This document shows positions 52,331 through 60,895 of a stretch of DNA of 64,000 nt, piece after piece. Each line of letters opens with the position of its first letter. The stretch's first letter is position 1. Origin of the DNA: Paradevosia shaoguanensis (lineage in GTDB: Bacteria > Pseudomonadota > Alphaproteobacteria > Rhizobiales > Devosiaceae); the NCBI RefSeq assembly GCF_016801025.1, contig NZ_CP068983.1, positions 2,713,501 to 2,777,500 on the forward strand, given 5' to 3'. Under the pieces are notes generated by a model that did no database searches, was not told the origin of the DNA, and saw only the letters and a list, made by a program, of their open reading frames with translations. Both the position numbers and the translations under genes were made by a program.

Positions 52331-53611
52331 CTAGATCAGCGCCGCCTCGCGCTCGGGACGCGGCCTGTCCGCGGCGTTGAACGTGGTGACGCCCCAGATG
52401 AGCCCGATGATGAGGAAGAAATGACGCCAGTGATCGATATCGATGATGGCCGCTTCCACCACCAGCGGCACATAAGTCGATAGCAACGGGATCAGCAGCA
52501 GGCGGGTGGCCTTGAAGCGGAGGCCCCAGATGCCGCGCCAGAGCGTGAGACCGATGAGAAGGTAGAAGGCGAGGCCGCCGCCCCAGCCGTAATGATGGAT
52601 CACGGTGACGTAGCTGTTGTGCGGCGCTTCGGAGATTTCGAGCGTGCCGAATTCCATCGGGCCGAGGCCCCAGGGATGCTGGAGCGCCAGATCGAAGGCA
52701 TAGCCCTGGCGGCCGAGGCGGCCGGTTTCGCCGGTATCGTAATCCTGCGTGACGCTGGCACGGGTTTCGAAGAGGGCGTTGAAGGCCGGGGTGGAAATGA
52801 TGCCGGCGAGCGCCACGATGAGGAGGGCGCCACCGGCGAGGCCGAGGAGGATCAGCCGTACCTTGTCGCGAATGCCTGCCTCCAGAAGGAAGACCAGCAG
52901 GAAGCAGAGCAGGGCGGAGGCGGCGAAATTGCCCCAGGCGGCGCGAGAGAAGCTGGCGAAGACGCCCACGAAGACGATGAGGAACACCGCGCTACCCGTA
53001 GCCATCCGCTTGAGGTTGCGCGTGAGCAGCACCTTCTGGAGCGCGAAGATGGCGGGGAGAATGAGGAAGGGCCCGAAGACGTTGGGGTCCTTGAACATCG
53101 CCTTGACGCGTCCATAGCGCAGGAACAGCTCGCCGCCGGGGATGAGGTGGAGATAGCCGAGGACGCCGATGATGCTGGAGAGCACGGCGATGGCGGCATA
53201 GGCGATGATGATGGTGCGCATGCGCCGATGGGTATCGACCGCCACGTAGTTGGCCGCGAAATAGGTGGTCAGCAGCAGGAAGACCGTGACGATGGCGAAG
53301 ATGAAGGCCTGCGACATCTCGATATTGACCACCTGGAACGCGGCGATCAGCGAGAAGGGCACCATGACGAGGGTCAGCACCAGAAGCGGCAGGGTCGAGC
53401 GGTAGAGGCGCAGGCCGGCGAGGATGGCGAGGCCGAAGACCGGCACGAAGAAGAATTCGTAGAGCGAGGGCTCGAAGAGAATGATGCCGCCCGAAAAGAT
53501 CCAGGCGGCCACCATGAAGGGCAACCAGGCGGCCGCGCGCGCCTGGATGTATTCCGCACCCGCGGCGCGGCCCGCAAGGACCGCGGAGTCGGTAGTGTGG
53601 ACCAGAGACAT
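52331..53611 (-). CDS. O-antigen ligase family protein
   Basis: A 426-residue integral membrane protein with about 12 hydrophobic segments and a large periplasmic loop containing HPWGLGPMEFG and HNSYVT motifs, typical of WaaL/Wzy proteins that join O-antigen or other polysaccharides. The start is the ATG at 53611, preceding MSLVHTTD; the further upstream start lacks family character. It lies 93 bases before the PQQ block's first gene on the same strand but is probably separate. Confidence 0.87.
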   Translation of the reverse strand: MSLVHTTDSAVLAGRAAGAEYIQARAAAWLPFMVAAWIFSGGIILFEPSLYEFFFVPVFGLAILAGLRLYRSTLPLLVLTLVMVPFSLIAAFQVVNIEMSQAFIFAIVTVFLLLTTYFAANYVAVDTHRRMRTIIIAYAAIAVLSSIIGVLGYLHLIPGGELFLRYGRVKAMFKDPNVFGPFLILPAIFALQKVLLTRNLKRMATGSAVFLIVFVGVFASFSRAAWGNFAASALLCFLLVFLLEAGIRDKVRLILLGLAGGALLIVALAGIISTPAFNALFETRASVTQDYDTGETGRLGRQGYAFDLALQHPWGLGPMEFGTLEISEAPHNSYVTVIHHYGWGGGLAFYLLIGLTLWRGIWGLRFKATRLLLIPLLSTYVPLVVEAAIIDIDHWRHFFLIIGLIWGVTTFNAADRPRPEREAALI

Positions 53612-53870
53612 GCGCCTGCCCGTCGGAGGAATTCCTGCAGGCATTTTGCCCTGCGGCGGCGGACGATGGGGAGAATTGCGGGGCTAGGGTTAAGCGGGGG
53701 TGAAACGCGGCTCCGGAGGCAGGGTGGAGCTGGAGGCGAGGCTTGGGGGCTGGGCCCAATATCGCTGCTTGCTGTCAGCGCGCCATGCAATCCTGCGGCA
53801 GGGCACGCTCATCGTCACCAAACCTCAACGTGTCCTCTCCGGCGAAGGGTGGGAGCCAGATGGGATGTGC

Positions 53871-53935
53871 GGTGGGTGCGGGGCTATCCTGGGCCCCGGC
53901 TTTCGCCGAGGAAGAGAATTCGGGTTGTTGGGGCG
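53871..53935. repeat. Family B GC-rich repeat, copy 2
   Basis: Contains GGCCCCGGCTTTCGCCGAGG with the flank GAGAATTCGGG, a degenerate match to the family B unit at 60727-60842. It lies in the gap 53612-53961 between the ligase start and the DUF1127 terminator, where no gene was found. Confidence 0.55.
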
Positions 53936-53961
53936 GGGTGAGCTGCGTCTCCAATCCACCC

Positions 53962-53987
53962 AAAACAAAAGGCGCCTTGCGGGCGCC
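53962..53987 (-). terminator. Terminator of the DUF1127 gene
   Basis: On the minus strand, two palindromic GGCGCC blocks (53982-53987 and 53971-53976) form a stem with a 5-base loop, followed by TTTTGTTTT. It is 33 bases after the stop codon. Confidence 0.85.
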
Positions 53988-54020
53988 TTCGTTCGGTCTT
54001 CGCTGGTGCGAGGCTGCTGG

Positions 54021-54164
54021 TTAGAGCGCCGGGCCGCGAGCGATATTCTTGATGTCGGCGCGGGTGATGCCGAGATCCTTGAGCTGATGATTGTCGAGAG
54101 CGGAGAGCTCACGGATCGTCTGGCGATACTGGGCGAACTGAGCGAGTTTCTGGCGAATGGTCAT
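54021..54164 (-). CDS. DUF1127 small protein
   Basis: A 47-residue protein, MTIRQKLAQFAQYRQTIREL and onward, with the DUF1127 pattern LSALDNHQLKDLGITRADI. GGAAGG precedes the ATG. Such proteins (YjiS-like) are abundant in alphaproteobacteria, and some bind RNA and influence phosphate and carbon metabolism. It has its own terminator and is an independent gene. Confidence 0.92.
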   Translation of the reverse strand: MTIRQKLAQFAQYRQTIRELSALDNHQLKDLGITRADIKNIARGPAL

Positions 54165-54290
54165 TTGTTTGGGTCCTTCCTTGTACGAGTGATAAATGGG
54201 GCAGACCGGGGGGAGAGTGGTAGGGGGCGGACGGCAGGGGAGGCATGCGTATGATGCATGGAGAGTTAACTGAAGTTTGGTTGTGGATGC

Positions 54291-54461
54291 GACCCCCACC
54301 CCTGTCCCCTCCCCGCAAGGGGGAGGGAGACCACCACGCGCGGACGGTGTTTGGGGCTTCCCCTCCCTAGCCCTCCCCACAAGGGGGAGGGTGGGTGTCT
54401 TTGGCTAGATCGAGCAACAAACCCCACCCTCCCCCTTGTGGGGAGGGCTAGGGAGGGGGAA
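54291..54461. repeat. Family A palindromic repeat, copy 4
   Basis: The short unit is followed by the long inverted-repeat unit, the same order as copy 1 and with the same spacer (GATCGAGCAACAAA). It fills most of the gap between the DUF1127 gene and the epimerase gene. Confidence 0.9.
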
Positions 54462-54484
54462 GCCGCGGGCTCCCTAGTTCGGGT

Positions 54485-55717
54485 CTAAATCCGCCCGCCG
54501 CTATCCTTGATGCCCTTGGTGAGGCTGCCTTCCGCCGGGAAGAGCGGGATGAGGCAGGCTTGCAGGGCGTGGTAGATGTCCGGCTTGCCCTCGAAGAGAC
54601 TGGAGCCGACCTTGAGGTCTTCGCTCAGTTCGGGATGCCAGCCGCCCTTGTCGATGTCGACGAGGTGGTTGGCCGCGAAGTCCCAGAGCTTGCGGTACCA
54701 TTCCTCGTAATAGGCTTCGCCCGTATGGGCCTTGAGGAAGGCGGCGGCGCCGATGGCTTCGCTCACCGGCCACCAGAGCTTCTGCTTGAGCGCCGGCTGG
54801 TTCTGCCAGTCGAGGGTATAATAGAAGCCGCCGCGCGTGCGGTCCCAGCCCAGGTCGATCGAGGCCTTGAAGAGGCCCTGCGCGGCCTCCTTGAGCCAAT
54901 CGATCTTCTTGCCGCCGAGAACCCAGAGCTGGAGCGTCAGCCGCGCCCATTCGAGCCAGTGGCCAGGCGTGGTGCCGGCGGGGCGGAACATGTCGGCGCC
55001 GCGATAGCCTTCATCGAGCACCCAGTTGGAATCGAAGTGCTCGGCCACGCGCCAGCCGAGCTTGCGGGCATTGCGGTTGATGATGAGGTCGGCGATGCGC
55101 TCGGCCTTGTCGAGATAAGCGCGGTCGCCAGTGGCCTCGAAGGCGGCCATCAGCGCTTCGGTCAGGTGCATGTTCGAGTTCTGGCCGCGGTAATTGCTGA
55201 TCGGGGACCAGTCGCGGTTGAACTCCTCGGTCACCGCGCCATTGGCTTCTTCCCAGAAGCGCGTGTTGATGACTTCGGTGATGTCGGCAAGGATCTGGTC
55301 GGCCATCGGGCGGCCGGCGACCTTGGCGCTCGAGGCGGCCAACAGCACGAAGGCGTTGCCATAGGCCTGCTTGCTGGTGTCCTTGGGCCCGGCATTGTCC
55401 AGGCTCCAGATATAGCCGCCGAACTCGGCGTCGCGGTGCTTGTCCCAGATATAGGCGAGGCCATGGTCGATGATCTCGTCCGAGCCGGGGCGGCCGAGAA
55501 GGCTGCCGACCGAGAAGCAGTGGACCATGCGCGTGGTGACGTGGATCTGGCGCAGCCCGTTGAGCCAGGTCTGCGGCTTGCCGTCGTCGGTCAGCTCGTA
55601 GAAGCCGCCGGACGGGTTGATCGAAGCCTGCTGGAAGAAGTCGAAGAGGCTGTTGGCCTGATCGAGGAGCCAGCGCCGGTGGTAGGGTCGTTCAGTCCAG
55701 TTCACGTCTTGAGTCAT
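54485..55717 (-). CDS. AGE family epimerase/isomerase
   Basis: A 410-residue (alpha/alpha)6-barrel protein of the N-acylglucosamine 2-epimerase/mannose isomerase family. Histidine and tryptophan-rich active-site segments are visible (RMVHCFSVG, RYHRRWLLDQANSLF near the start, GWHPELSED near the end). It interconverts sugars, for example mannose and fructose (mannose isomerase type). It is 15 bases downstream of the DMT transporter and has GGAGACC before the ATG, so they form an operon. Confidence 0.87.
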   Translation of the reverse strand: MTQDVNWTERPYHRRWLLDQANSLFDFFQQASINPSGGFYELTDDGKPQTWLNGLRQIHVTTRMVHCFSVGSLLGRPGSDEIIDHGLAYIWDKHRDAEFGGYIWSLDNAGPKDTSKQAYGNAFVLLAASSAKVAGRPMADQILADITEVINTRFWEEANGAVTEEFNRDWSPISNYRGQNSNMHLTEALMAAFEATGDRAYLDKAERIADLIINRNARKLGWRVAEHFDSNWVLDEGYRGADMFRPAGTTPGHWLEWARLTLQLWVLGGKKIDWLKEAAQGLFKASIDLGWDRTRGGFYYTLDWQNQPALKQKLWWPVSEAIGAAAFLKAHTGEAYYEEWYRKLWDFAANHLVDIDKGGWHPELSEDLKVGSSLFEGKPDIYHALQACLIPLFPAEGSLTKGIKDSGGRI

Positions 55718-55732
55718 GGTCTCCTCGCCTTC

Positions 55733-56677
55733 TTATTGGTGCTGGGCGACATGTCCCCGGTGCAGCCGCGCCGACCAGGTCACGCCGATAATGAGAGCCG
55801 CGATCGCCAGCATTTCGAGCGGCCGCGGGAAGCGCTGTTCGAAGAGAAAACCGTAGAGCAGCGCGAAAAGGGTTTCAAAGATGATCATCTGGCCGGAAAG
55901 CGTGAGCGGCAGCAAGCGGCTCGCAGCGTTCCACAGGCCATTGGCAATGACCGAGGCGCCGATGGCGATGACGGCATTGCCGATCCAGAAGTTCATCCAG
56001 GCCGAGCCGTCATGGGGCGGCGACAGCATGAAGACGGGTATGGCGAGGATCACCGCCAGCGCGCCGGTGACGAGGCCGGTCAGCAGCGACCAATCCTGGC
56101 TCGAAATGTCGTGGACCTTGCCCAGCCAGCGGGCGTTGCCCACCGCATAGGCCGACCAGCAGCCGAGCGCCACGACGGCGCAGAGGACGCCCACCAGCTT
56201 GAGCCAGGGATCGCCCCCGCCCGGCTCGATGACGAAGAGATCGTAGTTGATGAGCACCATGCCCACGGCAATGACCAGCAGCGGGCCGACGAGGCTCCTG
56301 AGCGAAATGGCGCCGTGATCGCGCGAGCCGACAAGGGTCACCACGACCGGGATCAGGCCCACGATCAGCGAGGCGATGGCGACGCCGCCCAGGTGGATCG
56401 CTTCGACCAGGAACACGTAATAGACGATGTTGCCGAGCATCGAGAGGCGCACGAGCGCCAGCCAGTCGGCATTGGTGACCACCCTCCGGATGCGCCGCCA
56501 TTGCGGGGCGAGCAGCGCCAGGGAAACCAGCCCATAGATAAGGTAGCGCCCGACCGTCAGCTCGAACGGGGAAAACTCCGGCAGCACCTTTGGCAACAGG
56601 AACACGCCACCCCAGAAGGCGCCGGCGCCGATACCGGCCAGAATGCCGAGCGGGATGTTGTGGGGGCGTGGGGACAT
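55733..56677 (-). CDS. DMT family (EamA-type) transporter
   Basis: A 314-residue membrane protein with ten hydrophobic helices in two EamA repeats. Start MSPRPHNIPLGILAGIGAG at ATG 56677; the longer frame runs into the upstream repeat. The family covers exporters of amino acids and metabolites. With the AGE epimerase next to it, transport of a sugar or sugar acid is a possibility. Confidence 0.87.
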   Translation of the reverse strand: MSPRPHNIPLGILAGIGAGAFWGGVFLLPKVLPEFSPFELTVGRYLIYGLVSLALLAPQWRRIRRVVTNADWLALVRLSMLGNIVYYVFLVEAIHLGGVAIASLIVGLIPVVVTLVGSRDHGAISLRSLVGPLLVIAVGMVLINYDLFVIEPGGGDPWLKLVGVLCAVVALGCWSAYAVGNARWLGKVHDISSQDWSLLTGLVTGALAVILAIPVFMLSPPHDGSAWMNFWIGNAVIAIGASVIANGLWNAASRLLPLTLSGQMIIFETLFALLYGFLFEQRFPRPLEMLAIAALIIGVTWSARLHRGHVAQHQ

Positions 56678-56760
56678 AAGCGTGCTGCGGTGGCGGGGAT
56701 GGGAGAGATAGCAGGGGATGGGGCGTGGGGGTAGGGGGCGAGCATGTGCTTGTGGCTCAC

Positions 56761-56875
56761 CCCCCTCCCAGCCTCCCCCGCAAGGGGGGAGGTGTTTCGA
56801 TCCAGTTGCTTGAGCGCTGAGCGTCCCACATCCACCGTCAGCACCTCCCCCCTTGCGGGGGAGGCTGGGAGGGGG
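56761..56875. repeat. Family A variant with 34-bp perfect arms
   Basis: Arms 56761-56794 and 56842-56875 are perfectly complementary over 34 bp around a 47-base spacer. The core text (CCTCCCCCGCAAGGGGGGAG) differs from the standard family A, so this is a separate subtype. It is 83 bases upstream of the DMT gene start. Confidence 0.9.
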
Positions 56876-56982
56876 AGCCAGTCCCTCTATTTCGCCATCC
56901 CACGCCCCCGCTTTCCCCCTTCCCAAACCCAAAACCCTCAGCTACAAACTTCTTCTTCGCTCACGCTACAGGGAGGCGTCTT

Positions 56983-57054
56983 ATGACAGATATGCGCGTT
57001 TTCCCGGCCGGAGCATTCCCTTGTTTCGGGATTATGGCCAAGCAGCACCGTTAG
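56983..57054 (+). CDS. Possible leader peptide ORF before the ABC exporter
   Basis: A 23-codon ORF (MTDMRVFPAGAFPC...) whose ATG is preceded by AGGGAGG at a good distance (about 7 bases). It ends at TAG 57054, 140 bases before the exporter start. It might be a translated leader or a small protein. There is no homology or conservation evidence, so it remains a candidate. Confidence 0.35.
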   Translation: MTDMRVFPAGAFPCFGIMAKQHR

Positions 57055-57194
57055 GTCGCTCGCGCAAGGTCACCACCATCCGCACTTGATTGTTTCGGGG
57101 CCGCCAAGCAGCCCGCCCCGCCGGATGTATTCTTTCCTCTGCTTTATGGGACCGGATACTCGTGCCGCGTGCGGGCGAGTCCGGATCGAAAACA

Positions 57195-59006
57195 ATGGCT
57201 CGTTTCAAGCTCGATATCCGTGCGCACGCTTTCAAAAGCGTGCTCGGATTTACTGCCCAACATTGGGCCAAACAGCCGTGGCGGATTGCCTCCATCGTCG
57301 GCTTCATCATGGTCGCCACCATCGCGGACGTGCTGACCCCGCTCTATTCGGGTCGGCTCGTCGACGCCGTCGCCAGCGGAGCGGCCGGCGATGAGATCGC
57401 ATGGAATGCCGCCATCGCGGCGTTCTGGGCGCTGATGGCACTGGGCCTCGGCTCGGTCGTCCTGCGCCAGCTCACCTTCATGGGCATCATCAAGCTGACG
57501 CTGCGGATGATGAGCGACATTGTCGCCGATTCCTTCCATCGCCTGCAGCGCTTCTCGACCGACTGGCATGCCAACAGCTTTGCCGGCTCGACCGTGCGTA
57601 AGGTCACGCGCGGCATGTGGGCGCTCGATCTTCTCAACGACACGATCCTCGTCGCGCTCTTCCCCTCGCTGGTGATGCTGGTGGGCTCGACGATCCTGCT
57701 CGGCCTCTACTGGCCGATCATGGGCGTGATCGTGGGCGTGGGTTCGCTCCTTTATATCGGCCTCACCTTCTTCCTCTCGGTGGGCTATGTCGCTCCGGCC
57801 GCCACGCTCTCCAATGCCTGGGACACCAAGCTGGGCGGCGCGCTGGCCGATGCGATCTCGTGCAACACGGTGGTCAAGGCCTTCGGCGCCGAGACGCGCG
57901 AGGAATCGCGCCTCTCCAAGGTGGTCGACAAGTGGAGCAACCGTACCGATCGCACCTGGAACCGCGGCACGCTCAACGGCTCGGTTCAGGGCGTGATGCT
58001 GCTCGCCATGCGCGGCGCCATCCTGGCTGCGGGCCTCTGGCTCTGGCAGACCGGCGTGGCCTCGGCCGGCGACATCACGTTCGTGCTGACGACCTTCTTC
58101 ATTCTCCAGGGGTACCTGCGTGACGTGGGCATGCACATCCGCAACCTCCAGAAGTCGATCAACGACATGGAAGAGCTGGTGGACATCCATCACCAGAAGC
58201 TGGGTATCGAGGACAAGCCGGGCGCCAAGCCGATCGTGATCGAGGAAGGCAAGATCGACTTCGACCATGTCGACTTCCGCTACGGCACCCATTCGCGTCC
58301 GCTCTACACCGACTTCTCCGTCCATATCCGGTCGGGCGAGAAGGTGGGCCTTGTCGGCCATTCGGGCTCGGGCAAGACGACCTTCGTCAAGCTCATCCAG
58401 CGTCTCTACGACGTGACGGGCGGCAAGATCGTCATCGATGGGCAGGATATCTCCAAGGTCCAGCAATCCTCGCTGCGCCAGCAGATCGCCATCGTGCAGC
58501 AGGAGCCGATCCTCTTCCACCGCTCGCTGGCCGACAACATCGCCTATGCCCGTCCCGACGCCACCCGCGCCGAGATCGAGCAGGCGGCCCGCCTCGCCAG
58601 CGCCCACGACTTCATCATGGACCTGCCCAAGGGCTATGAGACGCTGGTGGGCGAACGCGGCGTCAAGCTTTCGGGCGGCGAACGCCAGCGCGTGGCCATC
58701 GCCCGGGCGTTCCTGGCGGACGCGCCGATCCTGATCCTCGACGAAGCGACGTCGAGCCTGGATTCGGAAAGCGAAGTGCTGATTCAGCGGGCCATGGAGC
58801 GGCTGATGGTGGGGCGTACCACCCTCGTCATCGCGCACCGGCTGTCGACGGTGAAGTCGCTCGACCGGCTGCTGGTGTTCGACAAGGGCAAGATCGTCGA
58901 GGAAGGCGATCACGCCCAGCTGATCCAGCTGCAAGGCGGCATCTATCGCCGGCTGTTCGAACGGCAGGCGCTGGAGCTGACCAAGGGGTTGGTGCTGGCG
59001 GAATAA
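57195..59006 (+). CDS. ABC transporter ATP-binding/permease protein
   Basis: A 603-residue half-transporter exporter. Six membrane helices occupy about residues 20-320. The ATPase domain has Walker A GHSGSGKT, signature LSGGERQR, Walker B LILDEATSSLD and H-loop IAHRLS. It dimerises to export lipids or drugs (MsbA/MdlB-like). The start is ATG 57195 (MARFKLDIRAH), as the extra upstream open frame has no good ribosome site. It ends at a strong terminator. Confidence 0.9.
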   Translation: MARFKLDIRAHAFKSVLGFTAQHWAKQPWRIASIVGFIMVATIADVLTPLYSGRLVDAVASGAAGDEIAWNAAIAAFWALMALGLGSVVLRQLTFMGIIKLTLRMMSDIVADSFHRLQRFSTDWHANSFAGSTVRKVTRGMWALDLLNDTILVALFPSLVMLVGSTILLGLYWPIMGVIVGVGSLLYIGLTFFLSVGYVAPAATLSNAWDTKLGGALADAISCNTVVKAFGAETREESRLSKVVDKWSNRTDRTWNRGTLNGSVQGVMLLAMRGAILAAGLWLWQTGVASAGDITFVLTTFFILQGYLRDVGMHIRNLQKSINDMEELVDIHHQKLGIEDKPGAKPIVIEEGKIDFDHVDFRYGTHSRPLYTDFSVHIRSGEKVGLVGHSGSGKTTFVKLIQRLYDVTGGKIVIDGQDISKVQQSSLRQQIAIVQQEPILFHRSLADNIAYARPDATRAEIEQAARLASAHDFIMDLPKGYETLVGERGVKLSGGERQRVAIARAFLADAPILILDEATSSLDSESEVLIQRAMERLMVGRTTLVIAHRLSTVKSLDRLLVFDKGKIVEEGDHAQLIQLQGGIYRRLFERQALELTKGLVLAE

Positions 59007-59008
59007 GG

Positions 59009-59041
59009 AAAAGGGCGGCACGTGCCGCCCTTTTTGTTTTT
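59009..59041 (+). terminator. Terminator of the ABC exporter gene
   Basis: A perfect palindromic 22-base stem (AAGGGCGGCAC at 59011-59021 and its complement at 59022-59032) followed by TTTTTGTTTTT. It is 4 bases after the stop. Confidence 0.92.
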
Positions 59042-59088
59042 GGGGAATTGGCTTTTGGTTCGTCGCCAAACCTAACCCAATCCCATCC

Positions 59089-59145
59089 CCCACCACGGAA
59101 CTCCCCCGGCCGAAGAGCCGGGGAAGATCGGGGTGGGGCGAGGGC
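59089..59145. repeat. Family B GC-rich repeat, copy 3
   Basis: Contains CACGGAACTCCCCCGGCCG and AGAGCCGGGGAAG, inverted about a short centre, followed by GCGGTGGG. It belongs to the same family as the units at 39079 and 60727. Confidence 0.7.
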
Positions 59146-59176
59146 GGTGGGAGCGTGGAAGCAGCTGCGAGTTGGC

Positions 59177-59282
59177 CCACCCCCACCCTCAAACCCTCCC
59201 CACAAGGGGGAGGGAAGCGCTGGGGCACGGCTTAGCCGGCAGGTCTCCCTCCCCCTTGTGGGGAGGGAACAAGGGTGGGGGT
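59177..59282. repeat. Family A palindromic repeat, copy 5
   Basis: The long unit only, with 21-base arms of the standard core and a different spacer (GGGCACGGCTTAGCC). It lies 24 bases before the first GTTATAAC box of the sugar importer promoter. Confidence 0.88.
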
Positions 59283-59306
59283 GCCAGTGCCCTCAATCCC
59301 CAACTC

Positions 59307-59348
59307 GTTATAACCTCTTGCCACTCCAATTATGACGTTATAACCTCT
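59307..59348 (+). promoter_or_regulatory. Twin GTTATAAC operator before the sugar importer
   Basis: Two exact copies of GTTATAACCTCT at 59307-59318 and 59337-59348, starting 30 bases apart (about three helical turns). The core GTTATAAC is an 8-bp palindrome. A candidate -35 (TTGCCA, 59318-59323) and -10 (TATAAC, 59339-59344) overlap them. The HutC-type GntR protein encoded at the end of the operon is the natural candidate ligand. Confidence 0.65.
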
Positions 59349-59402
59349 CCTTCTGTCAAACAGGGCCGGGCTACCCATCCCCGGTCAAAGGAGGGAATTT
59401 CA

Positions 59403-60689
59403 ATGAAGCTTAACCGGAGCATTTCTTGCGCCGCCATCGCGCTTGTCGCGATGATGCCGGGTACTGCCTGGGCCGTCGACGTGTCGTTCCTGACGCACTG
59501 GGCGCCCGATACCGTTGCCAAGCTCGAAGCTGCCGCCAAGACCTATTCGGAAGCGCATCCGGATGTGGCGATCACCGTGCGCGCCGTGCCGTTCGGCGAC
59601 CTGCTGACGACGCTGCGGACCTCGGGCGGCGGTGCCGGCGGCGCCACCATTGCCGGCATCTATGACGCCTGGCTGCCGGACCTGGCCAAGGATGCGCTCG
59701 TCGCTCCGGCTCCCGAAGCCGTGGCCAAGGACGTCACCGCCAACTGGCCTGCCGGCATCGTCTCGGCTGCCAGCCAGAAGGGCGCCCTCTATGGCGTGCC
59801 CAACGAAATCGACGTCTACGCGCTCAACTACAACAAGAAGTTGTTCCAGGAAGCCGGCATTGCCGAGCCGCCCAAGACCTGGGACGAGTTCCTGGCCGCC
59901 GCCAAGGCGCTGACCAGCAAGGAAAAGGGCCAGCAGGGGTTCGGTCTTATCAATTCCTGGGCTGCCGGCGTGCTGCACCCGTTCGCCTCGCTCCTCGTCT
60001 CGAACGGCGGCGACCTCGTCGTCGACGGTAAGCCGGTCCTCAATTCGGACCAGGCCAAGCAGACGTTCGAGCTCTATGAGACGCTGATCAAGGAAGGCTA
60101 TTCCGATCCGGCAATGGCCACGGCCGACGCCAACACCACCGGGCCGTTCCTGGACAACTTCGTCTCGGGCAAGACCGGCATGATCATCATGGCCAATTGG
60201 TGGGAATCCGCCCTCAAGGCCGGCATGGGCGATGCCTTTGCCGATATCGCCACTGCGCCGATTCCCGTGGGTCCGTCGGGCGACAAGGCCCGCTCGATCT
60301 CCTATTCGTGGATGACCGTGGTCAATGCCAAGGCCTCGCCGGAAGAACAGGCTGCCGCCTGGGATTTCCTCACCTGGCTCAATGGGCCCGAGTCTGGTCC
60401 GGAAGGCGCTTCGGCCATGGCCGATATCCTCATCTCGATGGGTATCCTGCCCTCGCGCAATTCGGACGTGACCGCGCTTTCGGGCAAGCTCGCCGATCCG
60501 TTCCTCGCCGGCTACACCGCCACTCTCGCCGATGCCAAGCCGTTCCCGACCGTTCTCGGCGGCCAGGAATTCTCCGAGGCCCTGCAGAAGACGCTGGAAG
60601 CCATGCAGTTCGGCCAGCTCAACGCTGCTGACGCCCAGGCCAATGCCCAGGCTGACGCGGAAGAGATCCTGACGCGCAACGCGCAGTAA
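59403..60689 (+). CDS. Sugar ABC transporter substrate-binding protein
   Basis: A 428-residue periplasmic protein of the family 1 (MalE-like) binders, with a signal peptide (start MKLNRSISCAAIALVAMMPG, cleavage after AWA). Conserved-type elements are TLRTSGGGAG, YGVPNEIDVYALNYN and ANWWESALKAG. AAAGGAGGG precedes the ATG at 59403. It is the first gene of a binding protein, two permeases, ROK kinase and regulator set, pointing to import of a sugar or amino sugar. Confidence 0.92.
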   Translation: MKLNRSISCAAIALVAMMPGTAWAVDVSFLTHWAPDTVAKLEAAAKTYSEAHPDVAITVRAVPFGDLLTTLRTSGGGAGGATIAGIYDAWLPDLAKDALVAPAPEAVAKDVTANWPAGIVSAASQKGALYGVPNEIDVYALNYNKKLFQEAGIAEPPKTWDEFLAAAKALTSKEKGQQGFGLINSWAAGVLHPFASLLVSNGGDLVVDGKPVLNSDQAKQTFELYETLIKEGYSDPAMATADANTTGPFLDNFVSGKTGMIIMANWWESALKAGMGDAFADIATAPIPVGPSGDKARSISYSWMTVVNAKASPEEQAAAWDFLTWLNGPESGPEGASAMADILISMGILPSRNSDVTALSGKLADPFLAGYTATLADAKPFPTVLGGQEFSEALQKTLEAMQFGQLNAADAQANAQADAEEILTRNAQ

Positions 60690-60726
60690 GGCTCAAAGGT
60701 GGCGTGGGTAACCACGCCACCAACTC

Positions 60727-60842
60727 ACCCCAACCACGGAACTTCCCCGGGCGAGGCCCCGGGGCCCATTCCAATCCTCCACCCGCGTGGGGAAATCCGT
60801 GGGCCCCGGCTTGAAGCCGGGGAAGTGCGGTGGTGGGGATGG
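60727..60842. repeat. Family B GC-rich repeat, copy 4
   Basis: The longest copy: two inverted cores, one with GGGCGAGGCCCCGGGGCCC and one with GGGCCCCGGCTTGAAGCCG, flanked by CACGGAACTTCC and GAAGTGCGGTGGTGG. It lies between the binding-protein and permease genes, where it could dampen downstream expression. Confidence 0.8.
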
Positions 60843-60895
60843 ATCGAGGGTGGTGGGCTGACCACTACCTACAGGACGACTTTCAGGAATAGCCG

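Noticed and set aside
54560..56734. 724-codon plus-strand frame over the epimerase and DMT genes
   Set aside because: Crosses two real minus-strand genes and an intergenic gap; low-complexity composition.
57144..59228. 694-codon minus-strand frame over the ABC exporter
   Set aside because: Crosses the strong terminator at 59009-59041 and repeats; antisense to intact ATPase motifs.
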